A stretch of DNA of 64,000 bases from Ascochyta rabiei. Taxonomy: Eukaryota > Ascomycota > Dothideomycetes > Pleosporales > Didymellaceae. The notes beneath the pieces are model-generated. The model did no database searches and was not told the DNA's origin. It was given only the letters and a program-made list of their open reading frames with translations. Position numbers and translations under genes: made by a program. The stretch is from positions 1,178,001-1,242,000 of the forward strand of contig NC_082405.1 of assembly GCF_004011695.2 (NCBI RefSeq), in the 5' to 3' direction. How positions within the stretch are numbered: the stretch's first letter is position 1; each line of letters begins with the position of its first letter. Shown here piece by piece: positions 10,898 to 23,610 of this stretch.

Positions 10898-13800
10898 TTT
10901 GGGATGTGGTTGTAAAACGTAAAGACGTGATTGAAGGTAGAGGATCCTGTGATCAACAGACGATGTCCGAGGAGTCCTGTGAGGCAAATGCTCAGATGAT
11001 GGAGCTGGAGAAGCTTGGAGCTGATGAGACATAAAGAGGGCATACTCGACTCAATATATCCTTCCCCGGCTTGTGAGCGACAGACATCGCGACATGGCTG
11101 GTTCCATCCAGACCCAGTGCCGAAGACCCTGGACTGGCGCCGGTTGAGCGCCGCTTAGGTCTGGAGAACAGTGAAGCCTGGGGCTACTGCGTCGACCCGC
11201 CCACCAACCCCACACCCCAGTATCCGCAAATTTTCATGGAGGCAACATTCTGGTTGGATCACTTCCGGAGCGGTCTCCTTAGCTCGCGAGCTTGCTTCCG
11301 AAAGTGCGGCCGATTTCACGGCAGATGGACGCTTGCGACCAATCAAACCTTGGTGGTGAGAGGCTAAGATCATGCATGCATCTGCTCCCAGGTCGCCCCA
11401 CTCCAGTTGTTGAGCCTCAAGGTGAACGAGGCCAGTGAGACATGGGGCTCCATAACAATCTCCGCAGTACAATCCCGTGGAGTTGGCCAGCAAAGTGGGC
11501 CCAGGAAACCAGAGCAGTTTTTACGGGGAGCGCGGGGACTTGGTGTTTCGTGGACGGATTGTGGGCCAAGATCAGATCGTTTGCCCCTCCTGATCTGCAT
11601 GGTCTTAGTTGGACAAACGCACAATGATCTGATGTTCCCGATAGCGACCCAAGACATGTACAAGCAACTCAAGGCGAGACTTGATGAACAGGATTGGTCG
11701 ACGGCAGCTGTGTACTGCCTCGATGAGTTTCGAGGGTACTCGCTGCGCTAATCCTCACTCAGGAAACGGATCTAGTGCAGTGCAGCCTTGGCCTGCGACC
11801 AGTGAAGTATATGCGACGCTTTGATCAGACGACGACATGGGTCGCGATAACTTGCAGTCAAACGTGCGCGTGCTGGGCGCCTCATGCTTGAGTCTGGTTC
11901 GATCACATCGCGAAATCGGCTTGCAACACCCTGAGTGAGGATTTTGTACACTTGCACTTGTGGCTTTCTCAACCATGACGAGTTGAGATCTGACAGCGAG
12001 GGACGTGACTGATGAAACTCGGTATATGTTCAAGCCCACTTCCGTAAGAAAGGAACTGTGCACCCGGACAGCAATGTGTATGATGTACCCGCAAAGCACG
12101 CGTGCAATAGTGGCACGTTGACCACAACTTACCCACGCTCATTTCTTATTCCTTCCTGGCTTCATCAACGTCCCAAAAATTGCCACATTCGTACGCTGCA
12201 CCCCGACACCCCAAGCACATGTTCCCAGCCAATCCCTCCGCGGAAGGCTGTAGAGGCTGTAGAGGCTGTGTGAGCTCAAGCTTTAGCACCTCAACGAGAG
12301 CTTCTAGCTGACTTCCAGTGTACTTCTGCGCATGAAGACTCGCAATTCTCATGACATGTCGGTGCAGCTCCGTACAGGCATCGTCATTCGATTGGTTGTT
12401 GTGTGTGTCGGATAAGGTCTGCGGAGGGTTTGTCGGAGCGCTAGAAGTCAGACAGTGCATCATGCAGGCGAGGACTTGGCAAGCGCGATAGCTCACGTGT
12501 TAAGACGTTTAGCATGAGATCTAGAGCTTCTGAAAGGCTTAACGTGCGGCTGGTAGATGGTGACGATGGTGGGGCGTCGAGACAATGGATTCGAGGATGA
12601 GAATTTGAGGGGCCGTTGCGATCTTGGCCGCGGACTATCTCCAGCACTGGGAAAGAGCGTGTCTCAACACAAACAGTTTGTATACGAACGATGCGGTCCG
12701 CCTGAAAAGGCGCTTCAGCTGTCTCCACAGCGTTATTGGATCCTTCGTGCTTATGAACACCAACCCCTTTGTGTAACCGCCCTGTCTGTCCAGATGCCCA
12801 AAGTCTCCTCAACAAGCCGCTCCTGGAGTGGCGCTCACTCCACTACAGATCAACATAGATCACCAGCACCAGTTGCTGGGCACATCGGTAGCATCTGACG
12901 CACTTGAACTACTCATCGATCAAGAATTGTATTAATGCAGGATCTGAGATACCAGCTGAGGCTGTTCTAAGATCTACAGTAAAAAGACATACATCCAACG
13001 CTGGCCAACACTGTCTCTCGATTGGGCATATTGCCATGAATCACTGTCCTCAATAGACCAACCGAGACTATAAATCGTTTCAGAGAGTATGACTGGTCGA
13101 CTGCAGGACATTGGTTGAGTGGCGATTCTGGGTTCGAATGGTCTTTGAATGCTAGTACACAATGTTGGTAGTGAACTATTGATCCAAAGATTTACGCTTG
13201 TCCAAGGCGTATTCAAACTACTCTACGCGGCGGGACGCACATAGTACAAGCGGATAACAGCGGTCCATACTGAAGTCACAACTTGGGCTTTAGGAGTTGG
13301 CCATTGCGGTTCCAAGTGGCGAGAACAGAAAAGGCACTCAAAGCAAAATCGCTTTGCTCAAGTAATCGGCTCAGCCAGTCTCACGATCGAGACTTGGACT
13401 TCATAAACCTTCCAAGGCTCGATCTCCAGCACTGATCATGTTCCATGCTAGTCCACCCCCTACAGATCCTTACTTTCCGTTTGCGTCAATGATCGCGACA
13501 ACGTACTGTGCCTCGCCTCGCACAGGTTTGACATTCCAGCTTCTACTTCCCTGCCCTCGACGATTCGCGCCCTCAACATCGTTTGAGTGAACATTGATTC
13601 TTGAACAGAGGCAAGTAATGAATGGTCAGTCAACAAAAAAGCCAGTACAACAGTTTATGGTGGCTTCAGCGACTGTCCACGACCACAGCGATCACACTCG
13701 TGTGCAAATTCGCATCGCACTGAACGGCGATGATGACCCGTCTGCGCATTGCCACTGTTGACATTCCAGCACCCAGACCCGAAATCCCATGCAACTGTTG

Positions 13801-14552
13801 ATCGGTAAACTCAGCTCAGTCGCGTGAGCCGAGCAAACCACACGGTGCAACCTCAGGACCCCAGATCTACTCCATGCCATGCCACTACACCAAGCGCATC
13901 TCGACCCTTCCTGCCTCCGTCCGCCCACTACTGGTTGGTGGGTCCGCTCCCATCCAACGCATACCCCACAGCAGCAGCGTATGCCCTGCTCCACCGAACG
14001 AATAGGCGTCCTGAGAGCACTCTGGATGACGGGAGAGGCGCAAACCTACTGAGGTGCCCCGGATCGAAGACGTGGCTAACGCCTCTCTGCAGCTGCATGC
14101 GTCAGTGGCATTGTACATCGAGTGAAGTGAACGTAAAGTCGATCTGATGAATGTGATCTGCTGAAGATCACACAGCAAAACTCCACGCAAGCCGTGACAA
14201 CATACTAGTGGTTTTCAAGCCACTGACCGAATTCAAGGATCCATCATCTCAACTACAGTTGCAAAAACAGAATTGTTGAAGCCTGCACATCATCGTTGAA
14301 CTATGTAGCGCCGCGATGCCAGCATGGACAGCCATCCATGCGCATCGACAGATGCCCAACCAAATCGCCGTACTGCCCAAGTCAAAAACAGAAAAAGACC
14401 AACAACATAAGCTCGACACAAATCACAAGGTATCCAGCGAACTAAAACAGACCAAGCGTTATATGCAAACCATCACCCATCTTGTTCACTTACTTGCAAA
14501 GCCGCCGATTGGACGTACGATTGCTTCGGTTCCTCTCCATGTCTCCAGACTT
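10898..14552. other. Gene-poor stretch with one doubtful coding segment
   Basis: About 3.6 kb between the FucP-like gene and the Rom2 gene. The only coding-looking part is on the minus strand at about 12815-12200. One frame there ends with SEALDLMLNVLTRELSRL, and after a possible 56-nt intron another holds LHRHVMRIASLHAQKYTGSQ. The two frames do not join cleanly at the obvious GTGAGC/CTAG sites, and no DNA-binding or catalytic motif is present. It could be the tail of a decayed regulator. Nothing else in the stretch is supported. Confidence 0.4.
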
Positions 14553-17500
14553 TCACTCTTTCTGTCCCTCATTCAGCACCAATTCGACCACGACCTGGCA
14601 CCTCTCCACCTGTGGATGCTGCAAACTCATTTTGATCGTTCTGTGGTGCCCTGAGGTCCCAGAGAGCCCGTCGTCCAGGCATTTAACATCTCTTCCAGCG
14701 ATGACCTGTCTCAATCGACCATTCTGGGCGTTCCTGATCTCCACAAAATCAGGGTCGAACAACAACACATAAGGCCCGTACATGGCTGCACTTTTAGCCT
14801 TTCCAACAAACTCCATGATAACTGAGCGTGAGATGTCGCCGTTCTTATTGATGTAAACTGCACACTCTTCGTAACAGAGGAGGAATTCCTGGTCGGACAG
14901 ACGGAACATTCCCAAGGGATCCTGGTTGGTAAGGCGCGAGGCGATAGTGGCTACGTGTTGTTGTTTGAGATCTGGGACACTCCAAGGCTGCTTCTTGTCT
15001 AGAGTCATAACCTCAAAGCCCTTGGCCGTGGAAATAGCGAGGGACGAATGGAAAAGGTTGATCGTGTAGCAGTCAGCGGGGATGTAGAATTCGTCGTATT
15101 CGCGGAAGAACTCTGTACGGCCAGTTTTCCAGATGCGAGATTTCTTTTCTGTGGACTTTTGATACACGGGTTCGAGGACTTTGAAAGTGGAAGAAAGACC
15201 TTCGCGCTTCTTGTAGAAGACCAAAGTGCGATCTTTCATGGTGCCTGTGGCGAAGAATCCAATGTCGCGTGCGCCGGAGAGTTTCTGGGGTGCGCGACGG
15301 GTCGAGTCATTGGAAGGAGGAACACCGCTAACAGGACAGACGGCGTCGAGGTGATATGCGATTAGAGATTTGTCAGAGATGAGCAGCATCAGACTGAACT
15401 GCTCAAGCACTGCGATCTGTGTCACTCGGGGGATTTGAATTGCCTGTAAGTGGTTAGTACGGAGCCTTGAGGGGATTTCTCTTGTTAAAACATACTTTTG
15501 ACCAACCTCGTGGGTTATCGTAGTCCGAGACATACACGCCAATGTCGGTACCCACAGCAACGATATGTTTACCGTAAGGCTGATTGAAGGCTGTTGCGCA
15601 GTTGACGCGGGCTCTGCAAATTGGGACAGGCCGGCCTGAGTTGGAGAAGAGCTTCTCTACCTCCTCGATTGAGCGGTCGAGTGGTGTTCCCTTAATAGTG
15701 ATGCCCTTCTGCGTGGGCATGACACTGTCGTACGCGAATGCAGCGTCAGCCATCACACGCAGTCGGAAAGGCTCTGCATTCTGAGCGAACAAAGCTGCCG
15801 CATGTCGAGTCTTTGCGATGATGAGCTTGTCGCACCACTCAGCTCTGTTCTGAGCGGACGAGGCGTAGAGGGTATAAGTCTCTTTACCCAGATGCTTGAT
15901 CTTGAAGGGATATAGAATCTTCTCATCTTTGGGATTCTCCAAGTTCGTACTCGTGACCATAGTTTTCCCAGATGTGCCAGTGCTTGTCGAGCCCATAGAG
16001 TTGGAGGTTGTGGTATGTTGCAGTACGCCTGGGCTCGGACTGCTCGTAGTCCGTCCAGCTCCTACAGGAAGCCTGCCGTTCAGGTTGACAGGAGCAATGC
16101 CCTTCAGATTGGAGCGTACCACAGGATCGTCATCTTCACTTTCCAGAACAAGCAAATCCATAGGAATGGGAAGCCTGGAAACGTCGTACTTCTCTGACTT
16201 TGTTACACCATCCTGTTCGCGGTATGCGACTGTTTTGGCAAGCACAAGATAGTGGTCGAAAAGCAGGGCGTGTGTTTCGAGCCAGTTGAATCGACTACCC
16301 CCCATCCTCTGCAGGTCTCCTCGGAAGATGAGTTCTCGTCCCAGGTGATCCAGATTGAGCTCAACACGCTGCATACCAGGTCGCAAGATGAGCTTAGATT
16401 GCAGATCAGTGAGGCTGACCTTGCGGCCCATCTCAGCTACACGAGCATCACACTCCAGCGTTACAGCTTTGATCTCCTCCTTGGCTATGACGAGGTTACG
16501 TTTCTCCTCGTTATCCACGGTCGAATTCTTAATAACCGTATCGATGAGTAGACCATAACGCTGCAGTCTGTCGATGGGAGCCTTGAGGAAGGTGTCCCAT
16601 GAGAGCTTGTTAGACAGCCGATTTGACCGAGCCTCGTCTAAGAAAGCACGGAACAACATGTTCCTGTCGGCCTCTTGACGTACCAAGAAGTTTGCATAAG
16701 GGAAGGCGGCAGCATACTCGATGTACGCTTGTCTTGCCTTTCTGATCCACTCTCTGAAGATGTCACTGAAACCGCTGATCCAAGGACCCTGTTCTTGCTG
16801 CCTGTACTTGATCTGCGGAAGAAGATGGTCCTCGTTTGCCTTCTTTACAGCGTCTGCTTTGCTGAAGACGTCGTTAATGAACCGGGTGAGCTTCTTTGGC
16901 GGGATGACAGGAGGTTGTGCAGACAGAAGTCTGTCGCGGTATAGTCGTCGCAGTACGTCAAGTCGCTCCATGTAATTGTCTTCTCCCTGGACAATCTCGT
17001 GCAGGATATTTTGGCGTTCGATTTCCTTCTTGTTGACTTTTTCGACATCTTCTTTCTTCATCTTGTGGAAAGTTGCCCAGTCTTCAGACCGAGCAGCAGC
17101 GGCTGGTGAATGCAAATCGATCTTTTTCAAGGTCCTCTGGCAATGATGCGAGTAGCAGCGGCCAGGGCTTGCGTATGTGTGCAGCATCGGCGCATAACAA
17201 CCAGCACCTGTAAGTTGGAAAATAACGCCAGTCATACTGCTCGACGAAAACTTGAGCCATTCCTCGTCGTGAACCAATGTTCCTGCCTTGTACATGTCCT
17301 GTACAACTCGGCTGCTCAATGTCTCTGCGTCGGCGATATTCATCGTAGGGACTTTGTGAGTGAAGAGAGCAATGAGGCCTTCCTGGATCGGTCCTTCTTT
17401 TAGGTCGTTCTCTCCTTCAGTCATGAATTTCAGCCATGAGATGACTGCGCTGAGTGCCCAGGGTTCGGTGCACTTCTTGAAATCGTTCGTGGATAACTTA

Positions 17501-19590
17501 GCAGGGTTAAAGCGTCTTCCTGTTGGTAGTGTAGGCAGATCAATTGCAACAGCGTCAGTACTAGCAGGAGTCATGGTGTTACCATCGCTGTCAGCAGCCC
17601 CACCGTAGAAGGTGTTCCGGTTGTTTGGCTGTCGCAACCTGTGTCCTTGTTCGGCATCAGTCTTCGACCTCGGTAATGGAACCTCTCTTGGTGGGTTGCT
17701 GTGCTGAAGCAGAGATGTGGAACGTGGAACATGGGCACCAGTCAGAGACACCATCTGCATGGAGGTGGGGTCTACGGGGTATGAGCCACGAGATGAAGGT
17801 GCGTTACGCCAGTATTCGTAAGAACCGGATCCTTGTGAGCTAGTGCTTGCATGATTCATCCGTTGGCGGCTGCTGTTGGAGGTTGTTGGAGGAGGAGGCA
17901 GAGGCCTATTAGTCATACCAGGATGGTAGAACATGTCCGGAGGCTCGCCAGGCATTGCAGAGGAGGGCAGCAGCGTTGCACCGGACATGCCAGACATGCC
18001 AGAGGCAGAGTCCATCAGAGTCACCTCATCTCCTTCATCATAGCTCCGCCGCCGTGCGCTTGGCTCCTCCAGCCCTCCCGTACCAAAGGTATCAACTCGC
18101 GCATTAGTCGAGAAAGACGGGAAAGGATGGATAGGATCGTAGTCATCGCTGGCGGGCTCAGACCTTCGTTGCGAGCCAGAAGAGGAAACTCCTTGGCTGC
18201 TTCCAGCCACTAGTTGGCTTGGTTCTCCTCCGTATGCAAACGAAGGCGCAAAGTTGCCGCCGTATAGGCCCAGGTCAATTGGCGCGTAATCGCTGTCGCT
18301 GGCGCTTTGCTCTGCAGGCCGACTAGGTTCATTGGGAAGCGGCGGAGATGGCATTGTGGCATAGCTGCTGAAGAGCCCAGCTCCCCCACTACGCCTGCGA
18401 GCTTCATCAGCTTGTTCCTGCTCTTCCGCCATTCTCAGTGCAGCTAAACCGGCAGCCGCTTCTACGTCGCTCTCGTCGCTTGTGTATACATCACGAACAG
18501 GGTATGGTGCAAGGCGGTCACCGTTCGTACGGTCACCGTTCCTTCCTGGAATTCGTCTGCCCATCTCATCGTAATGCTCGGCACCATTCGGTTGCTGTAC
18601 TTGTATCCTTGGACTGCTACCCGTGGTCATATTCATAACGTCATCAAACAGTTGGTCCTGGTTGTACGAAGGACCGTTGTGCGGAGAGAAGTACTCATCG
18701 CTGTCAGATTCGGTAGGGGGGTCGGGCAGGGGTCGAGAAGACACAGTGTTTGTTCGCTGAGGAGAAGCGTGAGGAGGCACCTCTGGTGTCGGCGGTAGGG
18801 GGTTGGAGTGAAGGCTTGAGGTTGAGTTGTACCTGGCAACACGGTCTTGCGCATTGTAGCCAGTGTCGTGTGTTGGCAGCGACGGAAGTGGGGCGTGAGA
18901 GGATTGGTAGTAAGATTGAGAGTGAGCACTGGATGTCGTTCGAGCTGGATAGCTGCCCCAGTCATCTGTGGGCGACTGCGCACTACCAGGGGGCACAGGA
19001 AGTGGCGGTGGGGCTGGAGGCGAGTAAGCTGACCTGCCCTGAAGGGAGGCTGTCCGACCAAATTGAGAGTTTTGATAAGCTGTGGGCGATGGATATGTGG
19101 CGGTCGGCGAGGTGGGAGAGAAGCCATACGGATGGCTGACCGAGCTGTTCCTGTTCAGTCCGCTATCAGCGTATGCAGCTGGGATATATGGCTGGTGAGA
19201 CGAGGCTGGGGCAGCGAACGCCCTGTTCACACCACCGTAGTGCTGCGGATTCGGCAACGCAACAGCAGGAGCGTTGTAGTTTTGAGGGTTGTACTGTTGC
19301 TGCGGCGACTGGTATCCGTAGTTGCTTCCATAGCTGCCAGCGGTGGGGGATGTCGGTCCTTGGCTCATAGCAGGGGACGCAGCGTTGGTGCCGATGAACA
19401 GCTCGTCGTTCCGATTTGCAGAGCTGTTGCGCCGAACGGGAATGGTGTACTCATAGCCTCCAGCTCCTCCATTTTCCTGCTCGCCATTGTGCTGTTCATA
19501 CGGGCCTTGGTAGGGCTGCTGTGAGCCCTGCGTGGAGTGCGGTATGCTGGGGTTGTAGTAGTTCTGGCCGTTGCCCTGATAATACGACAT
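14553..19590 (-). CDS. ROM2: Rho1 guanine-nucleotide exchange factor, Rom2-like (DEP-DH-PH-CNH)
   Basis: Two exons (15496-19590 and 14553-15443, intron 52 nt) give 1,661 residues. Residues 1-690 are a low-complexity Ser/Pro/Gln/Tyr-rich region. Then come a DEP-like domain at about 700-800, a DH (RhoGEF) domain at about 855-1050 ([19 protein letters not shown] to [16 protein letters not shown]), a split PH domain at about 1085-1265, and a citron-homology (CNH) domain at about 1320-1640 ([20 protein letters not shown] ... [17 protein letters not shown]). This order is that of yeast Rom1/Rom2, which activate Rho1 at the plasma membrane downstream of Wsc/Mid2 sensors in the cell-wall integrity pathway. 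The PH domain carries a Ser/Thr-rich insert at about 1175-1215. Splicing is required: without it the frame stops soon after SK and the CNH domain is lost. Confidence 0.95.
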
Positions 19591-20898
19591 GGCTGCTCGT
19601 GCTTGCCGAGGGAGCCACGGAGGCGTGCTGTGTGGGAGAGAAGCCCGAGGTCGTCATTCACGAGGCTACGTGGGTATATTGCATGTGCAGATGCAGATGC
19701 AGATGCAGCATGGCCGGGGCCGCTGAGCGGAGCTGAGCGCGATGCGTCTGGCAGTCCAGCAGGCGCAAGTCCTCCAGCAACCGTGAAGTGGGGGCAATGC
19801 GACCAGCGCTGTTCGATGCGACTACTATGGCGTGCCTGCCTGGCGTGTCTTGGCCGGAGACAATGGGGTCGTGCTGCCTGTGCGTGGTTTCGAAGGTCCC
19901 AAGCGAGTCTCTTGGGCGTCTATGGCGTAGGGAGCGGGCCGTTGAGGTGGGAGGACGTCTGCCGGGGATTTTGTGGCTGGGCGATCACGGGAACACTAAG
20001 GCGACAGTGTAGTGCTCAGTAATGCGCGACGTCTATGAGCGGCGGCATGCGTGTTCCATGGCGAGCAGTTTCGAGGTTGGCAACTTCCAAACAAGTGAGC
20101 TGCCAAGCGAGCTATGAGCATCAGCCCTACCGCACCAGCATGCGGCGTGACCGAACAGTGAACACCAAGTTGCACCTCCAGCGGACTGCGGAGATTCCTC
20201 TGCTGACCAGACACAATAACTCAGCCTTGCTATCCGCCTGCAACACACTGGTGGCTGTGCACTGTCTGCTTTACGTCACCTCCAATCGCTCGAGCATCTC
20301 AACCTCATGCATCACCCCGCCATTGCTCAAGGCCAGGCACAGGCGCAAGACGCGCAAGACGCGCAAGACCCTGAGCGCACGGTCGCCCTTCAACTCTGTC
20401 TGCGCCTGTCTGTACCTGATTTGACATGTCTTCTCCACACCGAACCCGCCATCAGGCCGAACCATGGCTGCAACAGCACTGTGATGCATTGTTGGTGCCA
20501 ACACTACTGCTCGTGAGACGATGCGATGGCGCCTGCGACCGATGGGCGACCTTGCCGTGAGTAAGGTCATGCTCACACAGTCAAGCTACCGGTGCAGTCT
20601 TGTTGACAGTTCTTCTTTCGCTTCCATCACGACTTGCACTGTGCACTCAACCCTGCGAGACATGAAACCATGTCTACGAGGCTACAAAAGGTCACTGCAG
20701 AAGGCGAATTGTGCCCGATTTACCCCGCTCTTCGATTTGGGGCAACAGGCCGTCACCTCCACATCTCGAGCTCTGAACCCGAGGTCGACAACTCAGCTTT
20801 CTCTATCAGACATGCATTGCAAGCAACGCAGCATCGCGATCATCCTTTATCCTGTTCATTGTCATTTGCATCAGTCTAAAGCACTACACACCTATTCT
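19591..20898. other. Upstream region of the Rom2 gene; no gene supported
   Basis: 1.3 kb of GC-moderate sequence. It contains the 5' leader and promoter of the Rom2 gene and several unconvincing short frames. Two small tandem repeats are visible: an ATGCAG-type hexamer near 19688-19708 and a cgcaagacg nonamer near 20342-20370. Confidence 0.5.
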
Positions 20899-21236
20899 AT
20901 GCCAGTAGCCGCAACTCCGCCAAAGTTACAGCACACTAGTGAAGCATCCTCATCAAAGATGGTCATTCAATCTGACTCAAAGTCGCCGTATGCCACACAA
21001 GGTAACGGCACTTTCTGAAGATCATAGAGCAGCCACGATACGAGGAGTACGATATTGGGTATCGCACTGAGAACAGGTTTGCGTCACTGGGGAACGGGTT
21101 CGAGACGAGAGAATTCGATGGTAGGGATATCACGAATTATCTTCGATGTCCGAATGACGAGGAAAAGGATCTGCAGCCCAACTATGGCAAAGGCTTGCTT
21201 GATATCCTGGGTGGGTTTAGGCTAGACGATATTTAA
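20899..21236 (+). pseudogene. Small orphan coding fragment in two overlapping frames
   Basis: Two frames overlap here. The first runs from an ATG at 20899 to TGA at 21018 (MPVAATPPKLQHTSEASSSK...). The second is open from 21006 to TAA at 21236 and reads IIEQPRYEEYDIGYRTENRF, then FETREFDGRDITNYLRCP and a tail ending LLDILGGFRLDDI. The second frame has a strongly protein-like composition but no ATG at its head. The only overlap is too short for an intron (19 nt from ggtaac to ctgaag). Joining needs either an intron from an earlier GT donor (for example near 20938) or a frameshift. I do not recognise the family. It is called a pseudogene for caution; it may be a small spliced gene. Confidence 0.45.
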
Positions 21237-23610
21237 GCAGTCAGAGGCGAGTAGCTGTCAAAGCTGGGGTGGAGGCTATCTCTCATACTGCAGAAAGGCT
21301 AGATGCAAGTATATATTTTCATCAAAGCTTTCGAGGCACCAAGAGCAGTTCTGCCGAACAATGACCTACTGATAAACCATTTACTCGGAAGCAGACGAGA
21401 ACTCAAGTTAAATCCAAACATGGTTATGGCAATGCATGGAAGTTACTGAAGGCTTCCAGGCTTGGTTTACAAGTCAAAGTTGGGCGTGCGAAGGGCGCGT
21501 ATCTGGACTCACCGCTGGTTGGAAGTCAAGCTGCAGTTGAAAACCAACCTGCATCTGTAAGTGGATTGCGAAATCCTCAATCGATCAACTGTTGAATGTG
21601 GTCTCGTTGGGCGAATGTTCCACGCCTACCGGCCGTCTCGAAAGCGCGTAACTGATCGTGCTTTCCAGCTTACTGAGCATGTCCTCTTAAACACCGAGGA
21701 TGTCCTCTTGAACACCTAGTCTAGGTAGCTGGTTTGAGTCAACAGGGCGTAATCTCTTCTTTAATGAATCGATGCTCACACCTCTCCTACTCTGGTGAGC
21801 GATTGGCTTCATCCAGCAGGATACCATGCTAGAAGCTGTGTGGTGCTTCAGAACTGTGGATGCTCTTATCACTGTACCATGTACCATTCTCGTCAGATGG
21901 GTATACGAACCAAGAATAACAGACTGGATTGGTGAAGGACCCTGAGTTATGTCAAGTGCGTCGATACTCAAGGTAGTTAAGATGTTGAATCGAGTACAGG
22001 CTAGCAATATGTGACCGTGTTCGTCTACTTTTGGCTGATCAGTTAGCCAGTACGAAGCTGCCATCTCGAACCCAACGAACACAAAGCCTGGTCGATCCCG
22101 GGGCCAACTCGCTCATGCAGCCTCATGCACTCGTATTGACAGGATAGAGGGCCCATATACCCAGAAACAGACAGAAACACATGATCTCCCAGACAAGGCC
22201 CTCGGTGTACCAAGCTCCTCCCTGAGCTCCGCCCCGTCAGCCAAGCCGATAACAGCAGAGGCAATCATTCGTGAACCTAGAGATGCGGTTAGCTTGTCGT
22301 CATGCTGGCGACAGCCGCGCCACTATACGGGCGGAAGCAGTTGGTGACCGTCACGCATGCAGAAGCCTTCGATAGTCGTTCCGTAAATGTTCCTCCAGCT
22401 AAGCCCACTCAGGCAGAACGCAAGAAAATCAAGACACGCTGTTGCGATGCCAACCTCCATGCTTCTAGAAGTGAAGAGCAAATGCCGCATTGGCGTTGTC
22501 GTGCTCATCCTGCATTCTGATTTGGACTGTCATTTCAACACGTACAAAAGATCCGTATCAGAATCCTCCCGATGTCGATATCTCTGTGGGGACGCTGGGG
22601 GGCGGAGCACGCGATGCTGCCCACACAGGCGGAACGTAAGCATTGATGCTCTTGTGAGCGTGGCGACGTCTGCCGTTTGCAATATCGCGATTCGGTAGCG
22701 GAATGTGCGCTAACCGAGTGAAGGAAAGCGTGTCTGATACACAGCACGCGCTAAGCACGAGTGGGGGAAGTATCGCCGCGCTGCTCTTGTTGCACACGCC
22801 CACGCTTCGCATCTCTTCGCATCAAGCTGCGTTCAGCCCAGATGCAGCCCGCAGCTCACGGCGCATCCAGCATAGCCCGCGAGCGAAGAGGTCTTGTGCC
22901 CAAGGTTCGCCTAGGGATGTGAATGTCCTCGCAGTGAACGCCTCGAGTTGGTTATCAGCTGCGCGGCGTCTAATCCGTATGGTTGGTATGATTCGCTTTT
23001 CGTCTGTCTCCACAAACGTCGAACCAAACCTTATCACACCGAACGACAGAGTCAGGCAACGTATTACTCTTGGCTTCACCCCGCCATGCATCTGCCAAGG
23101 ATACCTCGACAAGGGTTGGCAAACGGGCTTGTTCGCAATAGGTAGGTGATATGGCACTCAACCACGGCGGAGAGCCTCCGCGCCGATCCAGTAAATGTCT
23201 GACCGGGCGATTGGCGCTGTACATAAGAGCTCTGGACCGTCAGCGCGCTCGGTGTGTGGTGAACTGTGAATCGGGCTCCGCACACCATCCTTTCACTGAG
23301 CGAAAGTCCCCTCTTGGCCGTCTTGGGTTACCTCCCCAGCTTAGTGGCGCATCTTGCAAACGCTCCTGATAGCTTGTGTTATCAGCAAGCTCGTGGGCCG
23401 ATTCTCGCGCCCGCTCCTCTCAGCCTCGTTCGTATAAGTACCGGTCAGCCGTGTAGCCACAGGCGTGCAAGGCTTTTCGCTGTCTCATCTCCCTGCGCAC
23501 ATACAAGGACTACTTCAACTGGAGTTTCCTTGCCTTTGTGCTGCCGTAAACAGTCCTCCACCCCACCACCAAAGGTCGCCTTCGACTTTAGGGACTGAAC
23601 ATCGACCACG
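21237..23610. other. Gene-poor stretch upstream of the amino-acid permease
   Basis: About 2.4 kb with no frame that shows a family signature, good start or splice structure. The last 250 bp have pyrimidine-rich tracts typical of a fungal promoter and leader for the permease at 23611. Confidence 0.55.

Noticed and set aside
10133..10915. A 260-codon + strand frame opposite the FucP-like transporter
   Set aside because: It is antisense to a well-supported gene, charged and without any domain.
12146..12815. A spliced transcription-factor gene on the minus strand
   Set aside because: The frames do not join at the available splice sites and there is no DNA-binding motif; kept only as a doubtful segment.
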